Assembly: GCA_933228895.1 (NCBI GenBank)
Contig: OW121858.1
Span: 29,907,859-29,971,858, forward strand
From: Platycnemis pennipes
Lineage: Eukaryota > Arthropoda > Insecta > Odonata > Platycnemididae
Length of the DNA: 64,000 nucleotides
Reading direction: 5' to 3'
Part shown: one piece after another, positions 62,160-64,000 of the stretch
Position numbering within the stretch: the first letter of the stretch is position 1
How the letters are laid out: each line of letters begins with the position of its first letter
Made by a program: the position numbers and the translations under genes
The notes under the pieces: generated by a model
Databases searched by the model: none
What the model was told of the DNA's origin: nothing
What the model saw: the letters and a program-made list of their open reading frames with translations, nothing else

Positions 62160-63212
62160 TTGGATGAATTAAAATGGGAAGTATTATCGAAAGGCAGGTT
62201 GAAATTTAGACTTAATTTTTCTGAAATACATTCGAAATCAATTATAACAGATGGTCCAACTCACTGATGACGTCAAAATTATTTTGCGGACCCCCAAATA
62301 CTATGGTCGCCTGAACCATGATTTAGAAAAATGAAATAGAGAAATTGATTGCCAAACCGACAGATTCAAAAAGGTTCTTTTTCCCTTGTAGAATTGGGTC
62401 GTTTACCATACTTTTTATTTCCGAATATGATAGAGCTTGTAAAATAAAAATACCCAAGTTTTTTCCGTTTTTTGATCCGTCAATAATTTCTCGAGTTATT
62501 AAGCGGCGAAAAAAACTGATGTTTTTTTAACCATTTCGGAAAAGTGGGCGTGGTGCAACCTCTGACGTATAACGACTTCGTCCAATCACAACTGAGTCCA
62601 CGAAGCTACTTCGCCTTATCGCAAAGGGGGGGGACAAATACAGCTGACTCTGCCAATGGGAGCGATTGCGACAGGATCTGTGCGAGCAGACCTTCAGAGA
62701 ATCTCCCTCCACTCCCTTCCCTTCCCCTAAAAAACAGTCAAGGACGGAAGGAAAATGACGTCAATGTTATCACAGCAGCTTGTTCGGTGGGCGTCACCTT
62801 TTGCTTATTTTAATTTTTGATTCATTGAAGTGAATGGTTGTGGAATTAGAAGATCAATTTTTTCACTAAAATCCTTTTTTCGTTTCCATCTAACGATTTC
62901 GTGTACAAATTACGATTTCGGTTCCGAGTAAACGCCCCCATTAGAGATATGAATAGCTGTAAATATGTTTAATAGCTTAAATACGAGTGTATCAATGGAA
63001 ATCATAGGTGAAAGTTACATGTTTGTATAAAGTCTTCAAGCTAACACATCTAAAAGCATGCCACTGTAATCTTGTTTCGCTATTTTTATCTTCTTATTAA
63101 ATATTGAAGTTTAGACTAATATATTATTATTAATCCTATTTTATGCATGATATGTAGTTCATGTTTGGTGAGAATTCACCCCCTGCCACACACTCTTCAT
63201 GGTGGCTTGCAT
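62160..63212 (+). mobile_element. CR1/jockey-like LINE, split by family E
   Basis: Plus orientation. The coding remnant at 62150-62240 reads LLDELKWEVLSKGRLKFRLN. It is followed by ACCATGATTTAGAAAAATG, then the family E insertion (62395-62939), then ATTAGAGATATGAATAGCTG and the 3' terminus CACCCCCTGCCACACACTC and GTGGCTTGCATGGTATTATG at 63176-63220. Confidence 0.85.
62395..62939 (+). mobile_element. Family E element, copy 3 (complete, nested in LINE)
   Basis: The termini GGGTCGTTTACC and GAGTAAACGCCCCC match copies 1 and 2. The flanking LINE sequence shows the target. The empty LINE site reads TACAATTAGAGATATG (16370), and here TAGAATT precedes and ATTAGAGATATG follows. The element therefore duplicated AT or ATT on insertion. 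It is about 545 bp and has no transposase. Confidence 0.9.
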
Positions 63213-64000
63213 GGTATTATGTGGACGTAGGTATAATCACCAAACTTGTACCTATCTTACAAGCGTACTGTTCGATGAATTCATCACTCAAAATGGTGTT
63301 GTAGAATGCACTCTTGGAAGCATCTTAGTTCATTTGAGAAGGCAGCCTCCATCTTACGAGGAAACATCGCGGAGAAGATGCTAATAAAATATTTTTTTCA
63401 TATAACTAGAGGTTAAAATGCGGAAATATTGTCTTGATAATATTTCTCTCCTCTAGGCCCGTGGTCGCGAAAAAATTGGTTCCATAGAATTTTATTCAGC
63501 ATAAATCCTTTGCATAAAACTTACCTGCGTAGTGATCGCCGAGGTTTTGGCAGTTAAGGCATAATCTCGAACACGTAACCAAGGGGTCACGTGATATAAA
63601 CACGAATTTATCGCTAATATGTTGCGTTTGAATCCCTCAGTACACAATATCACTCCTTGTTTTCATTTCAGTTTTATCTCATCTGGTCGCTCAGATTATA
63701 TTAGAACCGTTGCCGTAGAAGCCGTTGAAAATATCGAATTTCCTTAACGACTACGACATCGATCGATAAAGACGTCGATACTGGCGAATATATAACTTTT
63801 TAAACTACTGTTGTCATGATTTTAGTAATTGATTATTCAAAAAAAAAACAATAAATGAGTCTGAGCATTTTAATATGGGGATGGAGTTAGTGATTTTTAT
63901 AGCGTTAAAAGAACAAAATGGCTTCCATAAACCATAAACAAAAACTCTATACTACCTGTAACTATGGCAACAACAATAAAATAAACATGGAAGCCATTAT
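63213..64000. other. Unassigned end of window
   Basis: No gene recognised. The open frame at 63199-63384 overlaps the LINE end and has no motif. At 63916-64000 AATGGCTTCCAT and ATGGAAGCCATT are inverted about 60 bp apart, perhaps a small fold-back cut by the window end. Confidence 0.4.

Overview
The window reads as gene-poor nuclear DNA from an animal, most likely an arthropod and probably an insect. It is strongly AT-rich and has no operons. The only recognisable coding signal is decayed reverse transcriptase and endonuclease from non-LTR retrotransposons, plus one piece of an unclassified transposon-type protein. The CR1/jockey-like copies have the 3' end style (a GTGTGGCAG-type end with a GATGTA-type tail) that I associate with insects such as Orthoptera; this comes from memory, not from a search. 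I found no intact cellular gene, rRNA or CRISPR array, and only three decayed tRNA-like segments. Open frames here are short and mostly lie inside repeats.

Three broad classes of repeat fill the window. (1) Retrotransposons: an RTE/jockey-superfamily LINE with a TGATGA-type tail (1.8-4.6 kb, three fragments at 45.3-47.1 kb, one remnant at 60.8-61.2 kb), and a CR1/jockey-like LINE with about fourteen 5'-truncated copies, the longest at 47.8-49.8, 57.4-60.2 and 61.2-63.2 kb. (2) Non-autonomous DNA transposons, named here by letter. Family C (TIR GGGGNAYATGCA) has four large copies and a fragment. Family E (TIR GGGGTCGTTTAC) has three. Family I (TTAA target, TIR GGANGTTCCACCG) has four. Two elements look like PIF/Harbinger (39.7-41.0 and 57.8-60.1 kb). 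There is one hAT MITE (50.1 kb), one tiny Tc1/mariner-type element (49.4 kb), one element with arms of about 500 bp (32.0-33.9 kb) and several fold-back elements. (3) Tandem arrays: units of about 84, 153, 262, 248, 335, 262, 112, 160, 98, 37, 195, 255, 170 and 334 bp.

Regional layout. 0-9 kb: tandem 382-bp repeat, LINE, 84-bp minisatellite, family C, and an unusual array of reverse-transcriptase-motif units. 9-20 kb: 262-bp satellite, nested I/C/D/LINE insertions, a transposon-type coding fragment, a 335-bp dimeric satellite, then a second unrelated 262-bp satellite. 20-32 kb: fold-back and TTAA elements, short arrays, a GC-rich in-frame 98-bp repeat, a 37-bp minisatellite, families E and C. 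32-45 kb: long-TIR element, family C, 195-bp repeat, nested palindromic elements, family E. 45-57 kb: clustered LINE fragments, 255-bp and 170-bp arrays, TTAA element, AT-rich duplications. 57-64 kb: CR1-like LINEs, a 2.3-kb Harbinger-like element and family E.

The nesting is informative. Several insertions sit inside other recognised repeats, so the empty site can be read from another copy and the target duplication deduced. The strongest candidates for something undescribed are the reverse-transcriptase-motif array, the long-arm element, the coding fragment at 13.0-13.9 kb, and families C and E, which appear to insert at AT dinucleotides. None of these amounts to a proven new system from sequence alone.
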